Shown here in pieces: positions 45,517-53,511 of a DNA stretch of 64,000 nucleotides. The DNA lies in assembly GCA_900541695.1 (NCBI GenBank), contig UQKL01000009.1, forward strand, positions 29,758 to 93,757, given 5' to 3'. Position 1 is the first letter of the stretch, and each line of letters opens with the position of its first letter. Both the position numbers and the translations under genes were made by a program. A model generated the notes under the pieces. It did not search any database. It saw nothing but the letters and a program-made list of their open reading frames with translations, and was not told the origin of the DNA. The DNA is from an uncultured Collinsella sp. GTDB taxonomy: Bacteria > Actinomycetota > Coriobacteriia > Coriobacteriales > Coriobacteriaceae.

Positions 45517-46167
45517 CTAGCGCACGGCCTTGACCGCCGCCGTAAGGTCGAACAACGTATCGAGCACGGCCTCGCAGCCATCCACCACGTCCTGCGGCAG
45601 CGGCACGATATCGGGGACGGCAAAGACGTGGCAGCCGGCCGTAATACCCGAGACGCAGCCGTTGCGCGAATCCTCGACCACGGCACATTCCTCGGGAGCA
45701 AAGCCCGCACGCTCACAGGCGAGCAGATACATCTCGGGGTCGGGCTTGCCGTGCACGACGTCCTCGCCGCAGGTCACCGTCTCAAACTTGTCAAAAAGAC
45801 CGACCATCTTAAGGTTGCGCTCGGCCGTAGCGAGGCGCGACGACGTCGCAAGGCCCACGTGATAGCCCGCAGCCAGCAGCTCGTCTAGGCACTCGGCGGC
45901 ACCGGCCTTAAGCTCCAGTTCGGTCTTGACCATCTCGTCGCGAATCTTCTTGTGGCGGACATAGACCGCCTCGGTGGTTTCGTGGCTGCCGTAATGCTTA
46001 TCAAGGATGTCCATGACATCGGGCAGCGTGCGACCGATAAACTGATGGATCAGCGCTTCATCAATCGCGACCCCCAGCTCGGCAGCGCCCGCCTTCCATG
46101 CCTTGATGCCCAAACGCTCGGTATCGACCAGCGTTCCGTCCATGTCAAAAATAACAGCCTTGATCAT
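45517..46167 (-). CDS. HAD family phosphatase (beta-phosphoglucomutase-like)
   Basis: A 216-residue HAD hydrolase with all motifs: 'VIFDMDGTLVDTE' (about 5-17, nucleophile Asp9 and acid Asp11), 'GLATSSR' (about 108-114), the lysine in 'VVHGKPDPEMY' and 'AVVEDSRNGC' (about 159-168). The helical cap after motif I matches the beta-phosphoglucomutase/YniC type. It should dephosphorylate small sugar phosphates or isomerise hexose phosphates; the exact substrate is not visible. ATG 46167 has GAGGGG 7 nt upstream, and the longer frame to 46248 is leader. It is divergent from larE. Confidence 0.9.
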   Translation of the reverse strand: MIKAVIFDMDGTLVDTERLGIKAWKAGAAELGVAIDEALIHQFIGRTLPDVMDILDKHYGSHETTEAVYVRHKKIRDEMVKTELELKAGAAECLDELLAAGYHVGLATSSRLATAERNLKMVGLFDKFETVTCGEDVVHGKPDPEMYLLACERAGFAPEECAVVEDSRNGCVSGITAGCHVFAVPDIVPLPQDVVDGCEAVLDTLFDLTAAVKAVR

Positions 46168-46272
46168 ATCGATCCCCTCACCGGATTGCATTACTGCCAC
46201 TCTAGCGCACTTTACAAACTTGTATATAACGTATATAGCATATTGCACTTTCGTTACATAAGCGGAAGTCTT

Positions 46273-46300
46273 ATGACAGGCAGCCCGGTAGGATTATAGT
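46273..46300 (+). promoter_or_regulatory. Promoter candidate of larE
   Basis: ATGACA (46273-46278) and TATAGT (46295-46300) are 16 bp apart and 35 nt upstream of the larE start codon. Confidence 0.55.
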
Positions 46301-46334
46301 TTTCGACCGAGTACTCAATGGTAAGGATCGTTTC

Positions 46335-47213
46335 ATGCTTTCAGACACTACTGCACCTGCAGAGGAGCTTCAGGACAAACTCACGACGCTCGAGCAGCTG
46401 CTTTTGGCATACGGGCGCGTGGCTATCGGGTTTTCCGGCGGCGTTGACAGCAGCTTTTTGGCCGCCGTATGCGCCCGCGTCATGCCTACCAATACCCTCC
46501 TCGTCCATCTCACCACGCCGCTCATCGGCACGCCCGAGCAGGCTTCGTTTGAGCAGTCCGTTGATGGGCAGGCCAATGAGGGGCCGCATTTTAAGCTCCC
46601 CGTGCTCAATCTTTCGGTGGATCAGCTGCAGCTCCCCCAAGTAGGCTGCAACGATGCTAATCGCTGCTACCACTGCAAGCACGCCGGCTTTACCGCCATC
46701 GTCAACCACGCCAAGTCGCTCGGCTTTCCCACCGTCATCGATGGCAGCAATGCAAGCGATCGCGGTGACTACCGCCCCGGCATGCGTGCGGCAGAAGAGC
46801 TCGGCGTACGCTCACCCCTTATGGAGGTCGGCTTTACCAAGGACGAAGAGCGCGAGCTGCTGCGCGCATGGGGCTATCCCGTTTGGAACCTGCCGGCGGG
46901 AGCATGTCTTGCCACCCGCGTCCCCACGGGCGAGGAGCTTACGCGCGAGAAGGTCGATTTAATCCGCGCCTGCGAGGATTACCTGCACGATCTTGATCTG
47001 GCACAGGTACGCGCGCGCTTAATCGGCGGCTGCATGCATATCGAGGCCGCACCCGCAGATGTCGCCAAGATTGCTGCCCTCGGTGGCAACGCCGTCGATG
47101 CCGAGGGCAAAACCCCGCTGCCCGCCGCCATCGAGTCCGCGCTGCGCGAGCTGGGCTGCGACCATATCTCCCCCGAGGTCACCCCCTACATTCACGGCAA
47201 CATGAACCAGTAA
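46335..47213 (+). CDS. larE: ATP-dependent sacrificial sulfur transferase LarE
   Basis: A 292-residue PP-loop enzyme. 'AIGFSGGVDSSFLAAV' (30-45) binds ATP, and the sulfur-donating region is 'PAGACLATRVPTGEE' with Cys191. Two more cysteines in CNDANRCYHCK (Cys111, Cys114) give the three-Cys set seen in LarE forms that hold a [4Fe-4S] cluster and use it to pass sulfur. The single-Cys form instead sacrifices its own sulfur. LarE thiolates the nickel-pincer cofactor precursor used by lactate racemase and related enzymes. No larA, larB or larC is in this window. The ATG at 46335 has AAGGAT upstream. Confidence 0.9.
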   Translation: MLSDTTAPAEELQDKLTTLEQLLLAYGRVAIGFSGGVDSSFLAAVCARVMPTNTLLVHLTTPLIGTPEQASFEQSVDGQANEGPHFKLPVLNLSVDQLQLPQVGCNDANRCYHCKHAGFTAIVNHAKSLGFPTVIDGSNASDRGDYRPGMRAAEELGVRSPLMEVGFTKDEERELLRAWGYPVWNLPAGACLATRVPTGEELTREKVDLIRACEDYLHDLDLAQVRARLIGGCMHIEAAPADVAKIAALGGNAVDAEGKTPLPAAIESALRELGCDHISPEVTPYIHGNMNQ

Positions 47214-47248
47214 CCTGCCAAAAAGGGACAGATTTATTTTGGCAGGTT
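47212..47248. repeat. GGGACAG-core hairpin, AACCTGCC arm type
   Basis: AACCTGCCAAAA and TTTTGGCAGGTT form a 12-bp stem around AGGGACAGATTTA. It begins at the larE stop codon (the AA of TAA), as the copy at 40153 does with the GntR gene. Confidence 0.8.
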
Positions 47249-47416
47249 TTATCTGGGGAAACGCCAGACAGCCCCATATACACAACCGCCGCAGCTCCAT
47301 ATGAGGCAAATGAATCAGCAGCGTCTATTCCAAATCTTGAGTATTTGTTCGGCGGGACGGCCTCTGCCGGCTCCTGCTAGACTGGTAGATTCCCAACCGT
47401 CCATCCAGGAGCCTCA

Positions 47417-48400
47417 ATGTCGCGCAAGTCCGCTTACAAGCAAGTGCTTTCCATCGGCACCGCCGTGGTGCTGGGGTTTGCGCTGTTCACAGGGTCGCTC
47501 GACGGAGCGCCCAAGCTGTTGTCGCCGCAAAGCGATGAGCAGGCAGCGGCTCTGGCCGAAAAACAAAGCGAGAGTCCCAGCCGCACCGACGACGAGGCAG
47601 ACCTGGTCGCTCGACTCGAATCGGGAACAGCGAGCTCCTCGGTCTCTCAAAATAGCCAAGACTCTGGCGATGACTCAGATTCCGCCGCGAGCGACACCGA
47701 TGACGACGCCTCCGCGGACAGTGCCGCCACCCCTATCGACGAGGTCGAAAACCCCGATCTCGACCGCGCCCGCGGCGTATACCTCAGCAGTATTCCCGAC
47801 TACGCGGGTAACCCCTATGTTGCCCTGCGCGCCGATAGCACGCACCCGCTCGGCACACCATCATTCACGCTCGATGAATACGAGCGCGCCACAGAAGAGG
47901 GCTGCTTTAAGAAGTTCTCCAAGCTCGACAGCTTGGGCCGCACCCGTAAAGCGCTCGCCTGCGTGGGCCCCGAATCGCTCGGTCAAGGCGAGCGCGGCGA
48001 TATCTCGCGCATCCACCCCGCCGGCTGGCACCAGCAGCGCTACGACTTTATTCCGGGCCAGAGCCTCTATAACCGCTGCCACCTTATCGCCTGGTCGCTC
48101 TGCGGCGAAACCGCCAACCGCAAAAATCTCCTCACCGGCACGCGCCATCTCAACGAGACGGGCATGCTGCCGTTTGAAGAGCAGATCCTCGGCTACATCC
48201 GCGACACGGGCAACCACGTGCTCTATCGCGTCACGCCCATGTATAACGAGGAGGAGCTTGTCTGCCGTGGCGTGCGCCTTGAGGCGCAATCGGTCGAGGA
48301 CCACGGCAAGACCCTCTGCTTCCACGTATATTGCTACAACCTGCAGCCGCATGTGCAGATCGACTACGCCACCGGCCGCAATCAGGCCTCGGGAGACTAG
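47417..48400 (+). CDS. Secreted DNA/RNA non-specific endonuclease (EndA/Sda1-like)
   Basis: A 327-residue protein. Residues 1-30 are a signal or anchor helix (VLSIGTAVVLGFALFTGS). Residues 40-105 are an acidic, Ser/Asp-rich linker, and the rest is a beta-beta-alpha-metal nuclease. The catalytic motif is 'YNRCHLIAWSLCGETANRKN' (about 218-237), whose His is the general base and Asn the Mg ligand. This is the NRCHLIA variant of DRGH found in streptococcal extracellular DNases. The product is probably exported and degrades nucleic acid outside the cell for nutrition or defence. The ATG at 47417 has AGGAGC upstream. Confidence 0.87.
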   Translation: MSRKSAYKQVLSIGTAVVLGFALFTGSLDGAPKLLSPQSDEQAAALAEKQSESPSRTDDEADLVARLESGTASSSVSQNSQDSGDDSDSAASDTDDDASADSAATPIDEVENPDLDRARGVYLSSIPDYAGNPYVALRADSTHPLGTPSFTLDEYERATEEGCFKKFSKLDSLGRTRKALACVGPESLGQGERGDISRIHPAGWHQQRYDFIPGQSLYNRCHLIAWSLCGETANRKNLLTGTRHLNETGMLPFEEQILGYIRDTGNHVLYRVTPMYNEEELVCRGVRLEAQSVEDHGKTLCFHVYCYNLQPHVQIDYATGRNQASGD

Positions 48401-48464
48401 GGCCGACCGCGCCTCCCGTAACCAAAAAAATGATCCGTTTTCCTCCGTCCCCAAGGGATCAAAT

Positions 48465-48493
48465 AAGGCCGCCCCGGTTACCCAGGGCGGCCT
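48465..48493. terminator. Terminator between the nuclease and EF-G-like genes
   Basis: AAGGCCGCCC/GGGCGGCCTT with a 9-nt loop followed by TTTCG. The two genes are convergent, so it may serve both. Confidence 0.85.
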
Positions 48494-48529
48494 TTTCGTC
48501 AGCACCTACATTGCAGGCAACGCCACACG

Positions 48530-50605
48530 CTACTTGGCGCGACCCTCCTCATAGCGCTCGACCAGCTTGGCCTGAACGTCATAAGGCACCTGCTCGTAGC
48601 CGGCGGGCTTCATGGTAAAGTCGCCCGTGCCGCGCGTGATGGAGCGCAGACGCGTCGAATAATCCGTCAGCTCGGCCAGCGGCGCCTGGGCAATAACAAC
48701 GGTGTCGCCGCGTTCATCGGTCTCCATGCCCGTCACGCGACCGCGCGAGGCCGAGATATCGCCCATCACGGCGCCGGCGTAGCTCTCGGGGATGGTCACC
48801 GTGATTTCCTCGATGGGCTCCAGCACCACCGGGTCGGCATCGGCGCATGCCTTGCGCAGGCCGATGCGAGCCGCCGCGCGGAACGCCATCTCGTTGGAGT
48901 CGACGCTGTGATACGAGCCGTCGTACACAGCCACGCGGATGCCAGTAAGCGGGTAGCCGGCAATAATGCCGTCCTTCATGGTCTCCTGAACGCCCTTGTC
49001 CACGGCGGGAATGAGCGAACGCGGAATGCGACCGCCCACGACCTCGTCTACAAACTCATAGCCATCGCTCGTGCCGTCGGGCCCAATGAGTGGCTCAACG
49101 CGCAGCCAGCAGTCGCCATACTGACCGGCACCGCCAGTCTGCTTCTTGTGGCGACCCTGGGCACTTGCCGTGCGGCGAATGGTCTCGCGATACGGAATAC
49201 GGATCGGCACGCTCTTGGCCACGACCTTGGTGCGATCCTCAAGGCGATTGAGCAGGACCGAAACCTGCGCCTCACCCACGGCGGAGATGATAGTCTGGCC
49301 GGTCTCCTCGTCGCGGTCGATGCTCATGGTCGGATCGGCCTTGCAAGCCTTCTCGATAAACGTGTAGAGCTTCTCTTCGTCGCCGCGATTCTCGGCCTCG
49401 ATGGCGATACGGTACTGCGAGTTGGGGAACTTAAACGCCGCAGCCTCGACCTTACCGGTAATCGAGAGCGTATCGCCCGTCTCGGCAGCCAGCTTGGGCG
49501 CCACGATGATATCGCCGGCATACGCGTGCCCGACCTCGGTCATGTCGCGGCCGCACATCACATACAGGTGAGCCAGACGCTCGCCCTTGCGCGTGCGCGC
49601 ATTGACCAGCTCAAGGCCCGGCTCAAGCGTGCCCGTCAGCACCTTGATAAAGCTGATGCGACCCTGCTGCGGATCGGCCAGGGTCTTAAACACAAACGCC
49701 ACCGGGCGGTCATCGTCACTCGAGATCTTGAGCGAATCGCCGTCGATGAGCGGCATCTCGCCGTAGTCCGTCGGCGCCGGGAAGTACGTGGCGATGTCGT
49801 CCATCAGCGAGTTGACGCCCTGCTCCTTAATGCAATCGCCTGCAAAGACCGGCACAAAGATGCGCTCGGCGATCGCCTTCGACAGCAGGCCCTCGAGCTC
49901 TTCCTGCGTCAGCGTCTCCTCGCCTTCCAGGTATTTCATCATCAGCTCGTCGTCGGCCTCGGCCACCAGCTCGCACAGATGGTCATGGGCCTGTTCGGCC
50001 TGGGTACGATACTCCTCAGGAATCTCCGACTCAACGGCTTCAGCGCCGTTGCAATGGCGCGCCTTCATGCGCACCAGGTCGATGATGCCGTCAAAGTCCT
50101 CGCCCTCGCCCCAGGGAAGGGTCACGGCGCCCAGACGCGTACCAAAGCGCTCCTGCAGCAGGTCCATCGTGGTCGCAAAGCTGGCCTCGGAACGCGACAG
50201 ACGGTTTACGAACACCGCACGCGCCAGACGCAGGTCCTCGGCGGCATACCAGAGCTTAACCGTCGTAGGCTGCGGGCCGGCCTCGGCGTCGACAACAAAC
50301 AGAGCCGTCTCGCAGACGCTCATCGCGGCATAGGCGTCGCCGATAAAATCGGGATAGCACGGGGCATCGAGCACGTTGATGCGCGCGCCCTTCCAGTCGA
50401 TCGGCGCAATGGTCGTCGAGATGGAAAATGCACGCTTGACCTCTTCGGGGTCATAGTCAAGCGTGGGCTTGGTGCCGTCGTGGCCGCCCAGGCGGGCGGT
50501 CTTGCCGGAAAGGTGGAGCATGGCCTCGGCGAGTGAAGTCTTGCCCACCCCGCCTTGGCCTACGAGCACCACGTTCCTTACGTTACCGGTCTTGGGAGCA
50601 CCCAT
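48530..50605 (-). CDS. Elongation factor G-like GTPase
   Basis: A 691-residue translational GTPase paralogue with EF-G domains I-V. P-loop GQGGVGKTS lies at 16-24. The G3 place reads 'DAPCYPDFIG' instead of DTPGHVDF, lacking the catalytic His, and the G4 place reads 'FVNRLSRSEA' instead of NKMDR. Domain IV 'GRHKKQTGGAGQYGD' (about 483-497) and domain V 'EITVTIPESYAGAVMGDISA' are conserved. GTP binding seems possible but hydrolysis and base specificity are probably altered; it is unlikely to be the main EF-G. The ATG at 50605 has a perfect AAGGAGG upstream; the longer frame to 50716 is leader. Similar EF-G-like proteins are widespread and of unknown role. Confidence 0.9.
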   Translation of the reverse strand: MGAPKTGNVRNVVLVGQGGVGKTSLAEAMLHLSGKTARLGGHDGTKPTLDYDPEEVKRAFSISTTIAPIDWKGARINVLDAPCYPDFIGDAYAAMSVCETALFVVDAEAGPQPTTVKLWYAAEDLRLARAVFVNRLSRSEASFATTMDLLQERFGTRLGAVTLPWGEGEDFDGIIDLVRMKARHCNGAEAVESEIPEEYRTQAEQAHDHLCELVAEADDELMMKYLEGEETLTQEELEGLLSKAIAERIFVPVFAGDCIKEQGVNSLMDDIATYFPAPTDYGEMPLIDGDSLKISSDDDRPVAFVFKTLADPQQGRISFIKVLTGTLEPGLELVNARTRKGERLAHLYVMCGRDMTEVGHAYAGDIIVAPKLAAETGDTLSITGKVEAAAFKFPNSQYRIAIEAENRGDEEKLYTFIEKACKADPTMSIDRDEETGQTIISAVGEAQVSVLLNRLEDRTKVVAKSVPIRIPYRETIRRTASAQGRHKKQTGGAGQYGDCWLRVEPLIGPDGTSDGYEFVDEVVGGRIPRSLIPAVDKGVQETMKDGIIAGYPLTGIRVAVYDGSYHSVDSNEMAFRAAARIGLRKACADADPVVLEPIEEITVTIPESYAGAVMGDISASRGRVTGMETDERGDTVVIAQAPLAELTDYSTRLRSITRGTGDFTMKPAGYEQVPYDVQAKLVERYEEGRAK

Positions 50606-50845
50606 GATGACCTCCTTGCAGGGCCGCGCGCAATGCGCGACGCCAACGGGGAGAGTTCGCGGTCGGTGCCGTCCCGGGAGCAGCATGGTCGGCAGCCGAG
50701 CCGACTCACCCTCCAAATGTCCTATGCCACCACCCTACCCTTGCATCCGCCTGTCCATGCACACCTTTCGGCGCACGTATGAATACAGACGGCGAGAGGC
50801 CAGAGCAAACGTGCGAGGCGATTATTAAACCCCATCGATACAAAT

Positions 50846-50884
50846 AAAAGCCGCCGCAGGCCGTAAGACCTGCGGCGGCTTTTT
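50846..50884. terminator. Terminator after the amino-acid ABC operon
   Basis: A 15-bp stem (50846-50860 with 50869-50884), AAAAGCCGCCGCAGG type, with T-runs on both strands, 20 nt past the ATPase stop. Confidence 0.9.
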
Positions 50885-50902
50885 CTCAATATATAGCTGA
50901 GC

Positions 50903-51667
50903 CTAGCCCTCGATACGGCTCAAGAACTCACGGGTACGTTGCTCACGCGGGTGATCGATAACCTGCTCGGCAGGACCCTCCTCGACAATGCGACCGCCGT
51001 CCATAAAGACCACGCGGTCGGCAACATCGCGCGCAAATTGCATTGCGTGGGTCACGATCACCATCGTCATATTCTGCGCGGCAAGGTCTTTAATGACACG
51101 CAGCACCTCGGCCGTTAGCTCGGGATCGAGCGCCGAAGTCGGCTCGTCAAAGAACAAGATCTCCGGGTCGAGCGCCAAGGCGCGGGCGATACTCACACGC
51201 TGTTGCTGACCACCCGAAAGCTCACATGGCACCTTGTTCTCGTTGCCCGTAAGCCCCATCTGCGCGATCAACTCACGCGCACGCGCTTCGGCCTGCTCGC
51301 GCGGACGCTTGAGTACGCGAACCGGAGCGTCGGTGATGTTTTTCATCACCGTATAGTGCGGGAACAGATTGTAGTTCTGAAACACCAGACCAAACCGCGA
51401 GCGCGCCTGTTTAGGCACATCGCCCTTTGCGTACACCGCGCCCGAACCCGCATCCGTCGCGACGGCAAGGTCGCCAAACGAAAGCGAGCCACCGTCGAGC
51501 GTCTCGAGCAGCGTGGCGCAGCGCAGCAGCGTGGACTTACCGCCACCCGAAGGCCCGATAATCGCCACAACCTCGCCACGCTTTACCTCGAGTGAGATAT
51601 CCTTGAGCACCTTATTGCCGCCAAACGCCTTGCGCGCGTTCGCTATATTCATTACCGAATTAATCAT
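50903..51667 (-). CDS. Polar amino-acid ABC transporter ATP-binding protein
   Basis: A 254-residue ATPase of the GlnQ/HisP type. Walker A is GPSGGGKST (about 37-45), 'FQNYNLFPHYTVMKNI' holds the Q-loop (about 92-107), signature LSGGQQQR, Walker B 'ILFFDEPTSALDP' and switch 'VIVTHAMQF'. ATG 51667 overlaps the permease stop by 8 nt; ATG 51652 would also be possible. It is the last gene of the operon binding protein-permease-ATPase and energises import. It may also serve the orphan permease at 42483-43130. Confidence 0.95.
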   Translation of the reverse strand: MINSVMNIANARKAFGGNKVLKDISLEVKRGEVVAIIGPSGGGKSTLLRCATLLETLDGGSLSFGDLAVATDAGSGAVYAKGDVPKQARSRFGLVFQNYNLFPHYTVMKNITDAPVRVLKRPREQAEARARELIAQMGLTGNENKVPCELSGGQQQRVSIARALALDPEILFFDEPTSALDPELTAEVLRVIKDLAAQNMTMVIVTHAMQFARDVADRVVFMDGGRIVEEGPAEQVIDHPREQRTREFLSRIEG

Positions 51668-52313
51668 GGTAGTAATCCAATTTTTTCTCGGCGGCGCCCA
51701 GCAGCATCTCGACCACAAAGTTAAAGACCCAGTAGATCAGCGCCGCAATCGCAAACGGCACCATGCTCACCTGCGAGGCAACCAGCGCCTTGGCGGTCGA
51801 GAACATCTCACCCACGCCAATGGCAAACGCCAGCGACGTGTCCTTGACCAGCGTGATGATCTCGTTGCCCATCGCCGGCAGAATACGCTTGGCGACCTGC
51901 GGCATCACGATATACAGAAACGTCTGCGTGCGCGAATAGCCCAGCACCTCGGCGGCCTCATATTGACCGCGCGGAATCGACTGCAAGCCCGAGCGATAGA
52001 TCTCGGCAAAGTAGCCGGCGTAGTTGATGATGAACGCCACAACGCACGCCGTCCATTTGGAATCGGGCGTGAGCGAGATGCCGAACACGTAATACGGGGC
52101 AAAGTAGATGGCAAACATCTGCAGCATGAGCGGCGTACCGCGCATGACCGAAATGTAGATGCGCGCAATCCAGCGCAGCGGCGCGACCTTGCTCATGCGC
52201 ATAAACGCCACGGGAATTCCCAGGGGAATCGACCCGAGCAGCGTCAGCACAAACAGCTGCAAACTGACCAAGAATCCCTGGCCAAGCATCTGCATCATGA
52301 CTTGGATAGACAT
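51660..52313 (-). CDS. Polar amino-acid ABC transporter permease
   Basis: A 217-residue permease of the HisM/GlnP type with about five helices. The ATPase-docking loop reads 'GQYEAAEVLGYSRTQTFLYI' (about 121-140), followed by VMPQVAKRILPAMGNE. Its ATG overlaps the stop of the binding-protein gene (TAATG), and its own stop lies inside the start of the ATPase gene, so the three are tightly coupled. Confidence 0.95.
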   Translation of the reverse strand: MSIQVMMQMLGQGFLVSLQLFVLTLLGSIPLGIPVAFMRMSKVAPLRWIARIYISVMRGTPLMLQMFAIYFAPYYVFGISLTPDSKWTACVVAFIINYAGYFAEIYRSGLQSIPRGQYEAAEVLGYSRTQTFLYIVMPQVAKRILPAMGNEIITLVKDTSLAFAIGVGEMFSTAKALVASQVSMVPFAIAALIYWVFNFVVEMLLGAAEKKLDYYHD

Positions 52314-53173
52314 TATTTCAAAACCCAGTTGTCGAAGGATAGACCGTAATCTGCATATTTATCACACAGGTCCTTGACCGTGCCGTCCTCATAGAGTGCC
52401 TTGAGCGACTCGGTCACGGCATCGGCCGACTTGGTGTCGCCCTTCTTAAAGCCGACGGCGTAGTGCTCGCTGGACAGCGGCTCATCAAGCTGTGTATAGG
52501 CATCGGGCTTGGCGGCAAGCTGATACTGGGCAATCGAGAGGTCACAGGCGACGGCATCGACTGCACCACTCTCGAGCTGCATAAACGCCGTGTTGTACTC
52601 ACCGATGGTATCGAGCGTGGCAAACGTCGCGGCCAAATCCTTCTGGTCGCCCTCGAGCACATCCTGTGCAGCGGAATCAGTCTGGGTAATCACGGTCTTG
52701 CCGGCAAGATCGTCCCAGCTCTTGATGCCTGCATCCTTCTTTACCACCAGCACCTGCTCGTTGAGCATGTACGGCTCGGAGAACGTGTAGTCGTCCTCGC
52801 GGCCCTCCATGGTAAAGCCGTTCCAGATACAGTTGATGGCGCCCGAGTTGAGCAGCGTATCCTTGGCATCCCAGTCGATGGCCTCGTATTTGACCTCCCA
52901 GCCCTGCTTATCGGCAACAGCCTTGGCCAAATCGAGATCAAAGCCGGTGTACTCGCCATCGTCGCCCACAAAACCATACGGAGGATAGGACTTATCAAAG
53001 CCCACCACGAGCTTCTTGGACTCCGCAGCGCCCTTCACATCCTTGGCCGCGGCAGAGCCAGCGGCGGAGCCCTTGCCGGCGCCACCGCCGCAACCGACAA
53101 GACCAAGGCCAAGCACCGTGGCGAGCGAGCCGGCTAGACCAACAAACTGACGACGAGACATATCGGTGTTCAT
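52313..53173 (-). CDS. Polar amino-acid ABC transporter substrate-binding lipoprotein
   Basis: A 286-residue SBP_bac_3 protein. MNTDMSRRQFVGLAGSLATV carries a twin-arginine-like SRRQF, then lipobox LVGCG (Cys near residue 28) and a Gly/Ala/Ser tether. Ligand-domain signatures are 'VVGFDKSYPPYGFVG' (about 56-70), 'YTGFDLDLAKAVADKQG' (about 75-91) and 'GKTVITQTDSAAQD'. This fits uptake of a polar amino acid; which one is not clear. The ATG at 53173 has GGGGGA 7 nt upstream. It heads the operon; the upstream region holds element C. Confidence 0.95.
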   Translation of the reverse strand: MNTDMSRRQFVGLAGSLATVLGLGLVGCGGGAGKGSAAGSAAAKDVKGAAESKKLVVGFDKSYPPYGFVGDDGEYTGFDLDLAKAVADKQGWEVKYEAIDWDAKDTLLNSGAINCIWNGFTMEGREDDYTFSEPYMLNEQVLVVKKDAGIKSWDDLAGKTVITQTDSAAQDVLEGDQKDLAATFATLDTIGEYNTAFMQLESGAVDAVACDLSIAQYQLAAKPDAYTQLDEPLSSEHYAVGFKKGDTKSADAVTESLKALYEDGTVKDLCDKYADYGLSFDNWVLK

Positions 53174-53265
53174 GGTATTCCCCCTTGATGACACTTTAGT
53201 TAGGTAAAGTGAGTCATGTAACGTTCAGAATCATACACTTTAGCGTGATAGAGCACAAGGCGAGT

Positions 53266-53404
53266 TTGCCCGCCGCGTGAGGGGTGTGGGGGTTAAGTTT
53301 CCTGCTCTACAGTCCTGCTCACGACGGAGGCCACATTAAGTGGCCTCCTGTTCGTGCGGAACTCGCGATAAACTTAACCCCCACACCCCTCACGCGGCGG
53401 GCAA
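53266..53404 (+). repeat. Long nested hairpin element C
   Basis: Perfect 35-bp arms (53266-53300 with 53370-53404). The internal loop is CCTGCTCTACAGTCCTGCTC on the left and GTGCGGAACTCGCGAT on the right. The inner hairpin at 53326-53348 contains CACATTAAGTG. It lies between two divergent genes, so it is not simply a terminator of either. Confidence 0.9.
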
Positions 53405-53511
53405 CCGTCGTTGGGCTTATCACTGACACGAATAAACCGCTTGTATATCGTCTGCTGGCTTGGCACGGTACAATACTTGCAGCTTTAATTCATGAATTAG
53501 TGGAGTTATTG

